The notes: generated by a model not told the origin, from the letters alone. A DNA stretch of 64,000 nt from Octodonta nipae (GCA_034190945.1 CM067219.1:28756325-28820324); one strand, 5' to 3'; shown: positions 37,843 through 52,664, counted from the first letter of the stretch. Program-made: numbers and translations.

Positions 37843-38442
37843 ATACATTTTTTGAATACGCACGTTTTAATAGATGAAATTGTTTCGCAAAGCATACTCT
37901 CACATTTGTAGATTGTAGAATTCTATTATTAGACAAGTATGATTTACATACACAATTTAGTTGTCTTGACTCTTAACATTATTTATTCTAACGTTGTCGT
38001 AAGTATTTCATTTTAACTTTCAGATAGACAGGCTTCCTTTTATTCAATAATGGCGTGCTTTGATCATTAAACATCGCAAAGAGACACAATAGCGTTGAGG
38101 TTAAAAACGCATACATTTTTTGAACTACGCACGTTTTAATAGATGAAATTGTTTCGCAAAGCATACTCTCACATTTGTAGATTGTAGAATTCTATTATTA
38201 GACAAGTATGATTTACATACACAATTTAGTTGTCATAAAAATATAAAGTTTTTTTTTCGCAAAAGGACTCTTAACATTATTTCCCCATTCTAACGTTGTC
38301 GTAGGAGGACAGAACAACAATCGGTGGTATTTCATTTTAACTTTCACCCGATAGACAGGCTTCCTTTTATTCAATAATGGCGTGCTAGTTGATCATTAAG
38401 GACATCGCAAAGAGACACAATAGCGTTGAGGTTAAAAACGCA
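37843..38442. repeat. Tandem duplication, 268-bp and 332-bp copies
   Basis: Copy 1 (37843-38110) and copy 2 (38111-38442) are collinear from atacattttttgaa to ggttaaaaacgca. Aligned bases are essentially identical. The differences are gaps, almost all in copy 1: about 30 nt missing after ttagttgtc, about 20 nt missing after cgttgtcgta, and several losses of 1-4 nt. Such a pattern is unusual for natural divergence and resembles a sequence-assembly or consensus artefact; see findings. Confidence 0.9.
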
Positions 38443-38728
38443 AGTATGGGTTAATGAAACTTATAGTGATTCATACGACGTCCTACTAGTTAATTCTGAT
38501 TGCGAAACACCTACTACCTGTTAGTTTTTGTTTACGGTAGAAGTCGATTTGTTATTTTATGTTGTAAGATCCGAGCTGTGGTGATTTCCATATTGTTCCT
38601 ACGACACGAATTCTTTCTAGGAATCGTATCGACGTATAGATATACCATGTTTAAAATATAACGTAAATAATTATCTAAATATTTACTAGGATGTGACTAA
38701 AAAATATATATGTAGATTACATAACACT
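38433..38728. repeat. Dispersed direct repeat, copy A
   Basis: Homologous to 40531-40812. Shared blocks are aaaacgcaagtatgggttaatg / aaaacacaagtacgagttaatg, 'attgttcctacgac', 'gaatt-tttctaggaa', 'tatcgac' and 'tttactaggatgt', ending in gattacataac. Divergence is substantial. It directly follows the tandem duplication, whose last bases it overlaps. Confidence 0.65.
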
Positions 38729-40530
38729 TACCGGTAAGAATTATAGCGATTAGTTACCTATTTGTTACTGCAAATATGTATATTCGGATTCCAAAAATGT
38801 TCAAACTGGTGTTAATTATTGTTGCTCTTCCCTAAAATATGAATGCGGGCTCATTGCATTATGAATGGTCCGAAAACTTACGGAAACAATTGCAAAAGTT
38901 TTCAACAAATTGAAATTATATAGTTTACATTTAAAAAAGTACCAACTTTAAATGAATCAAAATAAAAACTATTTCAAACACCCTGTACGATCAATATCCT
39001 TTAATGACATATCTTGACATTTAATTTAAGAGATTTGTGTAGATTTATTTGTCATTAACTTTAACGTTTATCGTTTTTTGCACATATGTTTCCGATTTTC
39101 TCAAAAACCGTATGGTTTTTCAAGAGGGAATATATATCTGCAGAGTACATTTTAAAATATTCAAATTGATAGGTGAAGATTGATCAGTGAAGAATTTCCG
39201 ATTTTCTGGAAAACGATAAATATCACGTTTTAGAAGATTATGTGGTACCTTTCTGTAATACTCCTAAATTCAAGGCAGTTTAAATCTTTAAAATTGTATA
39301 AGCTGTTTTTGAGCATACATAAACTCGGTTAAAAAATGAATTTATTTTTTGTACCTAAATAACAGGGAAGCTAAAAATATTTGACACATTTTAAAGAAAA
39401 AACTCTTATAAAGTCGAAAATATCCTATACATTCTTCCGGAAAATTCATTTAGTGTTTAATTTTATATAATATTAAATATTAATTTAAAAATAATAAAAA
39501 AGCTAGACACTTGAACGGACAATAAATATCCGATGAAAAATAATTTTTACTGCTACCCTATTATTAGTTAATAATATTTTTTAGGATTTCGTGTATAATT
39601 CAAGTCAGATGTTAAACGAAATTCACTAAAATTAAATTAATACCTGGAATGTTTTAAAAATATTGTGATGTTTTTTTTATCATTCAGCAATTATTTATTA
39701 TAGGCTCTAACAAGAAATTACTGTTATTTATAATTACTGTTTTAATGAAAATACTGTTAGATTACATTAATTCTAAATTTTTAGGCGGACTAAAGAAATG
39801 TTGTCAACAAGTATGTTAGTTAATCTTGCAAATTTACCGAATTTAAAAATAAATGTAAAAATATATCACTACCGTTTTTTAATAGTTTTATCTAAACGAT
39901 TGGTCTTGTTTTTATGTACAAAAATTATAGACTTTCGGTAATTGTTGATAACAAAATATTTATTTAATTAAAAAATTGTAATAAAAAAATGGTCCACTTT
40001 AAATCTTATTTTCTAATAAGTTGTAAAATTTCAGTAATGTGTTATGAAACTATTTTCGTATTAAATTTCTCTTAATAAATAGAACTTAACTTTTAAAGTT
40101 AATATAATCTAAAAGCAGTGTTCTACAGTTTTTTTGTTATCATTTATAATTAATAATCGATATATTATAAGTGCCCTTAAGTCTAGAGGCAGATCCCCTT
40201 AACAATAGTGATTAAAATTATTAGGAACATTTAATGTTATTTCTTTTTGTCCACACCGGAATTCTAGGATCGTTTTTATACCATCTCAACAAAAATCTCG
40301 TCCAAGAGCTTCACAGAAATTTCTAGTGATAACTCTTTCAAGTTTGTCAAACTCTATGTATAAAAACAGTAGTTTCATTAGTTGGTTCATTCTATGATCG
40401 TCAAACATTTCAAGTTTTAAAGTGAATTTTATTATATTCTCTATTCACATCGGGCTCTGACCTAGACCTCGAAACTTTTGGTACTTTTAAAATATACAGA
40501 AATTGTACTCAAGAGGAGAGAGAGTTAATG

Positions 40531-40812
40531 TTAAAAACACAAGTACGAGTTAATGGAACCACGTGACTCTGATTATGAGACAACTATCACCGATTTTTAT
40601 TCATTCGGTTTCGTATTTTATATTCTAAGATACGAGTAATTATAATTTCTGTTATTGTTCCTACGACCTGAATTGTTTCTAGGAAACATATCGACATAAA
40701 AGTTGATCTGACTTGTTACTGAAAAACACGTTATGTAAAAGTATAGCTTGAATAATTATATTTAAATGTTTACTAGGATGTAAGTACTAAAATATATTGA
40801 TTACATAACTCT
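40531..40812. repeat. Dispersed direct repeat, copy B
   Basis: The second copy of the 38433-38728 repeat, same orientation, about 2.1 kb downstream. No termini or target duplications were seen, so this may be an old segmental duplication or two members of a dispersed family. Confidence 0.65.
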
Positions 40813-40819
40813 ATTTATA

Positions 40820-43800
40820 TAACTATTTGTTTAGTAAGATTTACCATAAAGAGCTTCGAATACGAAAATTTTACTGATTTAATTTTGTTGCTTTGAATGT
40901 TTTAATGAAAAAATACATTTAAATTAAGAATTTTTCAAAATGGTGTTAATTAACATGATAATAAAAATATTAGTAAGAGTACCTTGGATTCCGAATGACA
41001 AACAATTGTACAAATTATTTAAAAAAGGTCTTAACATAGGACCAGTAAACCTCCTGAAACTATCTCATTATTAATTTTGTTTTAATATTGAAAATTGAGT
41101 TTCGAGTGGTTTTAAAACGTTTAAATTGTATAAAATTAATTTTGACGTTTTTCACTATTTAAACAACATATTAACGCAGTTTAGTTTTTGAAATTAAACA
41201 TTTGCTACTGTTTATAATATTTATTAACTTATTTGTTGATTTAAGGAAGGATAAACAATATCCGAAAGTCTTTATATAGTTTTTTAGACTAGAAAAAACT
41301 CAAACAACCGCATTGGTAAAAATGTTAAAATACATGAAAATACAAAATACTGTAAAAATAATTTTTTACATTTGTTACACGGTCGTGTCATTTTTTTTAT
41401 TTCCTGGCTAAAAAATGTTTAATCATCAAATTTTAATTAGAAACATAACAGAAAATTTTCAGGAATGTGCAATTCTAATAATTATTAATTATAAGAAAGT
41501 TTGTAACCACCCTTTTTTAATTTTTTAGTTTTTTGTTAGTTTCTTTAATAAAAATACATTTTAAACATTCACAATGTCAAAATCTTATTAATTATTCATT
41601 CAATAATTATCCGACTTGAAACATAAAAAAAATCATTTCATTAACAAAGAAAATTTTTGAAATTAATATTTACTAGGAAAGAAAAATTCTTATGGCCGAT
41701 TTTGATGCTTACCTTGGGGCTCGCCGCTTCATTTTTAACCCACTTTAAAAAGGTGCTCTCAATACCCCGTAATCTTTATAATTGTATCTTTACCGGTTAT
41801 TCAAAAACGACATAGTCAATGTGGATAACTGCAACTATATTCTGTTATGGAATTTGATGAATTGGTATCATATAATTTTAACTGACAAGGTTTACCCTTA
41901 TTCAAAATATCTGTTAAACCATTGCCATTCAATGAATCTTTACTGATATCATAAGCATCAACCAAATGTACAAGAACTGTCTTCAGTCTTCAGAAATATC
42001 AAAATGTAAATATGCCAGAGCATAATTTTTATTATTTTTATTTGAGCTTGGTTCATTTTTGGAAATAATTGATATTAATTATCACATTTTTGTATCTACT
42101 ATTTGTTACACTTGCACATTTTGTTATTCCAAAACCAATGTAAGCTTTCCCCTATTTGTAGTAGCAGTAGCAAGAATTAAGACCAGTTTAAACTTTATTT
42201 TCAAAATTCATTCTTGTAATATAGAACGTTTGAGACAAACATGGGAAATCTCTGTTTATTTTCTTGCATTCCACGGAATAGGTTTTGTTCATTCCTGAAT
42301 TAATGAAAATTTATTGTCTGTGAGTAATTTTTATAATTCCGAATTACTGCATGTATTTTTGAAGAATTATAATACATTTTTCAAATTATTTGTATAACCA
42401 TGTTTGGTAATTGATAACAAAACTATTCTACTTTATAACTTTATTGCAGGGTCTCTTCTAAATTTTCTGTTTTTGTTTTAGTTTTACTACGCGAAACGAT
42501 TTGATCCGCAGCCAAACGCTGAAAATTCTTCTGTGAATAATGTTTTGCTAAATGTATAAAATTAAATACTGCCCCGAAAATAAATGCATTTCGCTTGAAT
42601 AATAACATCACAATATTCATAGAAAATTACTGCTTTTCCTGAATTTTTGAAAAGACACGTACTATTTGGTATATTCATATTTTGTGTATGACCATGTCAC
42701 ATATTTATCTCGACAACGTATGAAATTTATTTCGTTATGACTAGAACAGGATTACACTTTACAATCGAAATTCCTGATAGCTGACTTTGTTATTTTTTAA
42801 AGTGTGAATAATACGTATGTCATTGTTGAAAATAGATTGCGAACGTTGTTATTTTCAAATTTGTATCAATTCGTATACACGTGATTTCGAGATTTGTTTG
42901 GACATTTCTATGAGGATAGCTTGATAGCTTATGAAAGACGCAATTAGAATTTCCAAACTTCTGAATTATTATTATCTGTTACATTATTTTGATATGTTTA
43001 TCAATATATGTAAATAAAAATCAATTGCCGAATGTATGTAAGTAAATCCACTAATTGAAAACGGCTCCACCTATTTGGTTAATTTTTGTGTTTGTAATTA
43101 TCAGGACAAAGGATTTTATGGAAGATAAGTTTAAAAAATTGTACGGAAAAGTGGAAAATTTGGATTTAAAAAAACTATACAAATAAAAATGATCCGTTAA
43201 ATGTTTTGCTAAGCGTACAATTCGAGAACAGCTGGACCAATACGGCTATTTTTTATTCAAATATTAAATGAGATCTGAGTCGGGTTTTGATAAAGAGAAA
43301 AATTGTCCAGAAAAAACCTAATATGTTATTGTCGTCTAAAGTGACATTTCACTCAAATATTGATGTCAAAAAGAAACTATGTGTTTGCGAATCTAATATT
43401 CCCTTATAGAAGAAGTTATTTGAGGGAAGTAAGGTTTATTGATACTTAACAAAGGATTTATTTAAAGTTTTGAGCAAATAAATATTTATTAATCTTCGCT
43501 ATGAAATAAAAATGAATTGGTGCTTTGTTCGTAAGCCTATAACTTGAGATCGGTAATTTCTATTATAAATAAATATTTCTGATTATCTGAGTTAAACGTA
43601 GAAAAAAATATTGGAGCTATCGTGAGCATAAAAAACAATGCCTGACTATCGGAAACATCTGAAAATAATTTGCAAAATTATTGTGAACAACTAGAAAATG
43701 GCATTGTAAACCTCCCAAAATAGCTATTTTTTTCTGAGAAATTACCGGAATTGACACAACAAAGTCTGATGAGACAGCTAGTTCTATCTATATAATTTAT

Positions 43801-46800
43801 AAAAACTTTAAGGAACCGACATAATCACCGTGCTAATCGGAGAAGTACAGTTATTAATGACACTAGAGCAAAAAAAATAAATCTGATTTTTCTTGATACG
43901 TTGAAACTCTTCTTTCAAATGAATAATTATTTCGCAAAATGTAGTTGTCAGGTTTTTTCAAAGTATATATCAAGCTATTCTTTTCGTTTGAAAATCATAC
44001 ATCATGTATCGTATATGCTAAAAAGTGACTTTATTCTTATTGATATATCTTGATTATATAGAGACAATATCACTGAAATTATTTTACCATCTTGATATTA
44101 CCCTTTCCAATATTTTAAAATGAAATCCATCAATCAATCAATGCGAGAACCGTTAATGTCATAAATCATCAACTGATTTAATTCACTGGGAATGAATATA
44201 TGCTGAATTTTACAAATGTAAATAAAATTCTTAAACCTTGCAGTACATTTTATTTTTTACATGTATTATGTATTTAATGGTGCCCTCCTCAAAATCCAAT
44301 ACAATTTACATTAATTCTGTCTCAAAAATATTTTATTGATTAACATTGAATTCTCTTTGAACATCGGATATAAGCTCGTCTCATATTTGTTGCAATCCTA
44401 TTTTTTGCACTTTCGTAGTAGCCCATTTTGGCAGTGCTAAATTAACATTTCTATATTTCAAATAAATAAATAATTATAGACACTTTCGTCTTAGTTGCAA
44501 TTGTTTATTATTCGATAGAGTGTGAATATAAATGGATCTTTCGAAGCCTAGTTCTACCTGCCCCTTAAAGCAAAAATAATGTTGGACAGACGGATATAAT
44601 GTCAAACCGATTTGGTGAACAGGTGAATTGAATTTTATTCTTAACGGTGTTATGTCGCCTGCAAAAAGGTAAAGAAAAATTCTTTGAATTAGACAAGTCA
44701 GTTCTATATAGTAGTAGTAGTAGTTAGTATATTAGGATCTCATAATACTTTTATACAGCAATGCTTAAGTTCGCAGCAAATGGCAGAAATCGACAATCTT
44801 GTTTAGTAATGGTCAACTTGGAACTCTTTATGTAGAATACTCTCGTTTGTTTCTGGGAATATAGCCGTAGGCAAGGAGAAGTTTTATCAGTAACAAACTT
44901 TTAGTTCAATTTAGTTGGAAGTGGATAAGCAGCCTCAAAATGATCTCAACAAAACTACTGTTACTGACATACAAAATATGGTTCAACCTGTATAAGCATC
45001 CTCAAATTATAGACAAAGATGATTTGGTATTGCCTGGTGTCTCACACTTATACTAACTAAAAGTTAAAAATATGGGAATTACTTGAATTGTTTAGATGTT
45101 CAACTAGTGCCCTGGTTAATAAAGAATCACATAATAAAATAAGAATTTTTGTTCTTCGAAATCTTTTTTTATATATGCTCGTCGATTAGTCTAAAACAGC
45201 TTAATCAATTTCGAGACTAAACAGCATTGTGTTAAACAATATCACGAAGGGGTATCCTATCATTTTCTATACGTGATATTAAACGGTTTTCAGAAAATAG
45301 GAAGAAAAAAATCACGAAAAGACTTCGGTTCAATGAAGCTCTACCGATTTTTCTTATACGACTTAATTAGTTTCAAACTTTTGTATTCTATCACGGTAGG
45401 TGATTCTATACATTTTGCTATACCGTATAATATCCGTAAATATCAAAGAAATGTCACATAAATTTTCCACACAAATCTAATTTGATTTATATCAGAGAAT
45501 AATTATATGTTTTGTATTAATTATATTATATATTAGCCAATAAAACTTTATAAATAAAACATTTTTGTCGTATATTTAGTCACTTTTTCTTCTAATTGGA
45601 TTCACCATCCACTCTTGCAAGGATTGTCCAATAATAATAGTTACTGTGTTATTATTTTTGTGTCATTTATACTCCACTTTCTCTTTTATAATATGTCATT
45701 TTATATTATAATTTTAAAGCAATTTTTATGATTGGCATTTATTGGCAAAGGTGTTTTGTGACAAGGAGCAGTTTATCGGTAACCAGCATGCGATGAGACA
45801 TGATTTGATTGACTGTTACATAATCACCGCAATGCTCTCCCTCTTCCATGAGGAAAAATTCCTAATACTTTATCTCTCCTTCCCCCATTTTTCTTAAATA
45901 ATATGTACATAACTCATTGTGTCTAATCATGCTAAATATTTTGCTTCTAAAATTTCAAAATTGATTTTCTTGGGCTCGCGACTATTATTATTTGTATGGT
46001 AAATTAAATTATCGCAAATGTATGCTACTAAGTGATGACCTGAGGCGTAAGTTCCTAATACCAAACTATCAGATATAATTCGTATTCGGTTTTTTACATT
46101 TACGAACGATGAGTATTTCCCATATGAAAAGCTTAACTTCGTTTTAAATGATTTGGAAACAAAACATATCATCGCATTTAACATATTGTTAACAGTAAAA
46201 AAAGTAATTTCAGAAAGTAGTACTGAGTTTTAGAAATTACAATGAATACAAAGTGTACTGATCGAATCATATGGCCCGGCAAATTGAAAATATTCGAAAG
46301 TTATTTTTCTTGAATTATGTCAAAAGTCTGGTGACGTCACTCCTATTTTGACTGACTATTATAGTAATTGATTAAACAAAATGAAGTGAACTTATATAAA
46401 AGTAATGTTCCCGCCACTGGAATGGTAGCTAAAACTGTGTATTTCCGACATTCACATTTTATGCCAAAAAAAATTCAAACTACCTAAACCATTGTCTTCA
46501 TATTTTCATATTTAGAACGTGGAAAAATAATGAAATACGTTTGTATAGTTTTACTTCAAAATACAGATAACAATCTTCTTTAAGTTCTATTCCTGTGTAA
46601 TAAACAACAAAAATTAAATATAAAAGCTATTTTTATTAATCACTAAATATATTTACTTATTTAATGGGTATGGAGTTCTCCAGGTAGTGAACAATTCAAA
46701 ACAAGTTGATTTAATTGGATTATAGTCTAGAATTTATAACTTCAGTTGTTGTGTAGTCTAGTATTTTATTTCAATAGGAACTAGGAAGCGTATTTAAAAA

Positions 46801-49800
46801 AACAATATATATTTTTTACTCAGGTTCATACAAATAATGTTTCTTATAGTCCTATTAATATTTTTAAAGTCATATTTAATTCTTCATAAATATGAAGCTA
46901 TCAAGGCAAAATATTTATGTGTGTGATTAACACTATTTTCATTAAAATCTTCATAATTAAGACATTATTAAATTGGAAACAGTACTATAAGATGCTGAAC
47001 CCTTCTTTGAGGTGTCTTTATTATTTCATACACAAGACAATATATTTAAAATATATTGTTTCTGATCGGGAACCTTCATGACATGGATCGGCTCCACATT
47101 CGGATCCTTTGTGTGCTAGTTTCCCCAAAAATCCTAGATGATCTTTACATCTCGCGTATAAAAAAATATGTTGAAAAGTTCATAAATAATTTTAGTTAAG
47201 GAGAAGTATATTAACTGCCCTTTTCAATACAAATATTTATCAAAATACATTTTCGGGTTTTAGTATCACAAAAAGTCAATAGGTAGCTCTTAGTGATATT
47301 CCAGTAGATTGACGTAGTTACACTATTAGCAGTAATTGTCTATACAGTTTTATGAACATTAAAAGAAATTGATTTTTTAAAACCATTGTGTCAGTGTGTT
47401 CTTCCTGTCATTTTCAGAGCTTTTTCATACCTGTATCATTAGACTGGGATATTTTTTAAATTAGACAAAAACAGAGGTCTGCGTTATAAATAACTTTCAA
47501 CAAATCAAGAACAATGTCACTTATTCAAAATCTATAATTTATTATATAATACCCAATTATCGACATTATCGTCAATGCCTTTAATAAAAACGTACCAGGG
47601 TGCATTATCTGTTCAAAGACTTTGGCAAGGTTGTAAATAAAGCAAGTAGATCCATATGTATCAAACTATGATCAGCCATCAGCTTTACCAAAGCAATAAA
47701 AAGAAATGTTTACGGCAATTTTATCTTAGTTCAATCTTCATTTATTTAATTATTACAATTAATAGAAATGTATTCTTAATTAAATGTTAAATTAAAAAAT
47801 GTATATTTCTTCTATTGACAAACATCACTCAAGTCCTTAAAAATAGCCATTTGAAAGAAACTGCATAGAGCTCTTGAGTTTATAATGAATAATGAAAATT
47901 ATAATAATAAAATATATTAACAATACCTCTAGGTACAGATTGCCGGAAAGACCCAGATAATAAATGAACGAATTTATAGGGGTATCTTTAATAAGCAGTC
48001 TAGACATGATATCCAATGAAACATGACCGCAATCATTTTCATCAACCACTCGTAGATAACTGAACCAACGAAATAAGACAACGCTGTCGAAATTAATCAG
48101 AGTTGAATAACGTAGAATTTCAAGCATGTAAAATATGAAACTTGTTCGTTAAGGAGACAGACAATAATTCTCGAAAGCGTAAAACGAACTTGAAATATCT
48201 TCTGGTAAAAATAACACGAGACTTGACGATGAAAACGTACATTTCTCGAGAAAAGTGCTGTTGCGAATTTTTAACAGGACGTTTTCCTTTTTCTTCAGTC
48301 TTGTCCTGGTTACAAGAATTTGCATCGGAGATGGTATCGCGAAAGTCAAACAGGACCATATGAGGTCATTTAAAAAGTCCAAAGTATAACGTTGTGTATT
48401 GATGTAACCGTGCTTGGAGAGTCGGGTCAGAAAGGTCAAATTCACAGATGCGTTTAAATACGCGTACACGATTTATTTAACCTTTACATCTGTTTTTGAA
48501 AAGCAAAATCATTTATTCCTCCATTGACTGCACTTAAAACGATTGGATTTTTTCAAACGGTAATAATTTATTTGTACTATTATTAATAAGAAATGCTACT
48601 ACTGCCAATAAAATACAAACAATGAATATAACAGTGGTAGGTAGCATTCACGTACCTTGAAGCACTCATTCTTCAATACGTAACAGATATTACAAATAAA
48701 ATACATAATTAAAGCCTCCCTTGAACTTTGCAGGAAAAATAAGGAGAAAACGCTGATATTATTAATTAATTATAATTTTTTTTTCAAACTCATCATGTAA
48801 TATATCAAGTGAAATACAAGTAAATTTTCCCCTTTATCTTCATAACTTTTGAGGCTAAAATTCAGACAAAATATTATATACGGCTTCTCTGTAAGCTTAT
48901 TGGTAAAATAAAGTGAAAATCCTAATCTTAATTTTTGGGGCAAATTAGAAAATTAACCGAATATTTCCATAAATCGCATCATGTAGCAGATAAAATAAAA
49001 AAGGCTCATTGTGAGAAATAAAAGCGTGTATTTTTTATAAATTTAAAACGCATAGTTTGAAATATATTCAGGAAAATAGAAGAAAATACACTCATTCCCT
49101 TCTTGTCTGAAATTGAAATATTAGAAAAATATATACTTTAATTTACATACGGTGGTACGGAACCCTTCGTATGCGAGCTCAGCTCACACTTGACCAAATT
49201 ATTTGACATTGTGGCAGATATTACAATTAAATTAAGAATAATTAATTTAAAAAATTATGATACATACATAATAGTATTATAATTATTAACAAAGGAAATA
49301 ATCATCTTTATAAACTTAAGTATCAATATTAGATTTCATACTTTATTTCTTATTTTGACATCTGAACTTTTATTATCCAATTATATTGACATTCTTAATT
49401 TTAGCAATAAATTTTACTTAAAATTATTTCTGTTCTTAATTATTCTGCTATCATTTCCTCTATTTAATATCTGGCGTGAGTGTTATACGTAAATTTCTAT
49501 TGTCATTTGTACTTTTTTTACACAAAACTCCTACTTTCTCCTTTTAAATAATGACTATTTTTCTTGATTCAATCATAAACTCTTTGATTACGTATTTATC
49601 AAATCTGAATAATTATATTGTTGTATTTATAATTATTGTCGATAAAATTCCAATCTTTATGACATCACTATTTTAATCATTTTAAATATTTCAAATTTGG
49701 TTAAATTCACCTAGTATTTGATTCTTCTTATTCTATAGCTAATATTAAATTTTCTATACTACTAAAATTTCTTTTTTTCTATTACCATATTTTATTTTTA

Positions 49801-51150
49801 ATGTCGATATTTGGTTTAAGTTATATATTTTTTCATATGAATGAACTTCTCTTAGGCATTTTGAACTCATCATTCCCAAAATAGACAATTATGATGAAAA
49901 TTCCCGGAACAAGTCGTTTGTTTTTTTATTTTTAATTTACTGTTCTCCGAAATAATATCAATACCAGGGTGTGTATCAAATGGAAGGGTTTCTTAAAAGC
50001 AAATATAAATTGTAAATTCACAATTTAAGAGGTAGAAGATAAGCCTCCTTCTGGCAAGTCATGTTGCCCAGTAGACCTTCCACTCTTTCTCACTCAAATC
50101 TTATTGCTACTTCCAGACTTCCCTTGTGAGTTGATTCCAAATTGCCATTTAAAATTAAAAAAAATACATGAGCAACTATACTATATATACAAGGTAAGTC
50201 AGAAAGATTGACCATAGTACAACAGATTTACTGTCAAAACCACATTCAGACCAAGAAAAACACTAAAATCAATTATATCGAAAAGAAAACCAAGAACAGA
50301 ATTCAAAACTCAAAAAAGTGAATTTATAAAGCCTCTTTCGAATTAAATCCTGTACTGAAGGAACATTTAGGCCTCTACGTTTACGGGGAAATGAACTTGG
50401 ACAAAGAAAGACAACTCGATAAATAAATCCCAAATTTGAAAACATGTTTGGGAGATCCTGGCAGTATGACATTCAACAGTTGCACTCAAGAAGAACACCA
50501 AAGGTAAATTAATAGTAAAAGAATCTGCCTTGTTTGAAATTAGTAATTAAGTGCAGATATGCCTTGACATTTAAAATGACACCTATCGTATTATGTCTAT
50601 ATATCGAATTAATTGGATTTAGGCTGCTATTGCATTGTTAAATCTTTTAAAAACATCTTAATTAAACATTTGATAGTGTAATACCTAATCGTTTATAAAA
50701 TATTTTTGACATATTGTGGCTGAACGTACAAAGAATGTTATAGAAAAACTAGACGAATTTAAAATATGCTGAAAAAATTAAATTATTTTTTTTTCTATTA
50801 AACATTGTGATATAAATCACATGACAAATCTATATAGAAGATATTGGTCAGTGTCGTACTCGACTAGAATACTGTATGTAGTCCCTTTATAACACTTGCT
50901 GCTGCTCAACCATAAAATTGTACATTTTGAATAAACATTTGATGTAGTGTAATATCATTTAATGAATTTGTTTTGACACATATCGTATTTTTGATAAATC
51001 TTTGGTAAAAGATTTTGTCCAGGATCATTTACAATGCAATACTGACATTAGAAAGCTATGTAAAATATCACAAAAACAGCGAATGAATTTTTATTCCTAG
51101 TTAAAATTGGTTAACCACATCATGAAAATTACGATATTTGTACAGTTTCT
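40820..51150. other. Long intron stretch with no recognised gene or element
   Basis: Very AT-rich. Open frames such as 42059-42298 plus, 45927-46184 minus and 47837-48127 minus show no known motif. Exceptions are a relative of the 1.64 kb repeat at about 47030-47080 and a phrase near 49150-49195 resembling a dispersed insect repeat end. The patch 48030-48470 is a little less AT-rich and open on both strands but unrecognised. Confidence 0.5.
47030..47085 (-). repeat. Second member of the 1.64 kb inverted-repeat family
   Basis: It carries acaagacaatatatt, aatatattgtttctgatcgg and aaccttcat. In reverse orientation these correspond to the inner part of the 1639-1789 repeat (aaggttctcgaccagaaaca). 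It is a truncated member. Confidence 0.55.
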
Positions 51151-51224
51151 GAAAATAAAAATAGTAACAACATTTTTAGGAAATGTGTATAGTATACATT
51201 TACCATCACGATCTATCGATATGC

Positions 51225-51660
51225 GTCTATTATTTCGAAAAGAAATCGTTCAGGATCATCATGATATTTTCAAAACAGTGAATATAACGACATATTCAAG
51301 GTGCGTGTTCGTTTAAAAACGACGCTAACGCTTTTCTACGTTGCGGTATATTTGTATATAAAACGGAATTCATATACATATAAATAAATTGCCTCGGCTT
51401 GAATTTTTATACACAACAATAAATTCGAACGTTAAACGAACCTGTAACAGGACAGATGACAATTTTACGACGTTCGCAAACACAACGCCACCTTGGGCGG
51501 TTTTCGTTGTTTTTTGTTTTCACAGTCGGTTGTTATTCCGTTTTTTTTTTTCGTATCTTCTCTCTCGCATTGGCAGATATAATATCTGGTTGTTGGCGAG
51601 CTGCGATGGCCTCGTTACCTAGAGCTACGTCTGGTCTGGTCTCTTTGGCATGGCATTTAT
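51225..51660. promoter_or_regulatory. CpG-rich block with TATA-like motif, possible promoter or enhancer
   Basis: CpG dinucleotides are dense here compared with tens of kilobases on either side. A TATA-like tatataaaa lies at about 51355-51363, followed by open frames on the + strand (for example from the ATG at 51456). No donor site joining it to the kinase exon could be defined. It may be an internal promoter, an enhancer, or a remnant of inserted DNA; the call is inference from composition. Confidence 0.3.
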
Positions 51661-52664
51661 AACTACTGTATGACATTGAAAATATTCAGATTGAGGTTAT
51701 TGTAAAATCTTTCTAATAAATAATCTGTACTGAACTATATTTCCCCAAGTACTCGTTATCGCTTTGACACCGATAAATAGTTATTTATTGTAATGAAATA
51801 AGTGTTATATGCAGACTTTTATCTAGCATCATGCGTAAGCGTGTAAAATCCTCCAATTAAATGGCAGCTGGAGTGTATTGCTTTGGGGCTTTTGATAATA
51901 TTGAGGTTCTGCATACTTAATATGACAAGATTGTACAGTAGTGTGTTTGGTAGAAATATTACGGTACTACTGTTATATTATTATAGTATCGATATACGAT
52001 ACTTTGCTTTCTAAAACCGACACGTTGTTATAGAAACCATCGCATGTCCGATACAAATATTAAGAAATCTATTTGAAAATTAATTCATGGCCTAGGCTTA
52101 TTATTACACCAGGGAATTTATCATTTTATTTATTTTCGATGCCTTGGTACTTGCCATGCTCCCATTTTGCGTCAACTAGTTCATGAATAATCTGAAAAAA
52201 AAAACGTAATTATCAAATCTATTAGCACAATATAGTTTAATTTTCATTTGGATTTCTATGAATGCAGTTTAAAAATAGGCAGTTGAGGCTTGTGCATTCA
52301 AGCGAATCAGTGACGTGGTAAACCCCCTATTAAACCAGGCGAAAACGTCCACATCGTTCGGAAAAATGTTTCCATTTTATTTGTTTTGGATAATCTTCGC
52401 CCACCTGCAACTTGGTCACAATTTGTTTTAACAATGCAAAAAATGTTTTTTTTACCCGAATAATTTTTAGTTAGATTTTTTGGTAACTTTTCTCTAAAAT
52501 TGCATCAACATTGAAAAAACGCAAAAACAGCCACTTTCAAAACTTCTAAACAATATTAATTAATAAAATTTTTTCATGTTACCTAAGTTTTGGAATAATA
52601 TTTAGACACTCCAGAAGAAAATCCTGATAAGTAATTAGAAGTGTCTTCTAAATGTTGTGTGGCG

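Noticed and set aside
47837..48469. Cluster of open frames on both strands
   Set aside because: No similarity to known families could be recognised, and the two strands conflict. Noted as slightly less AT-rich sequence only.
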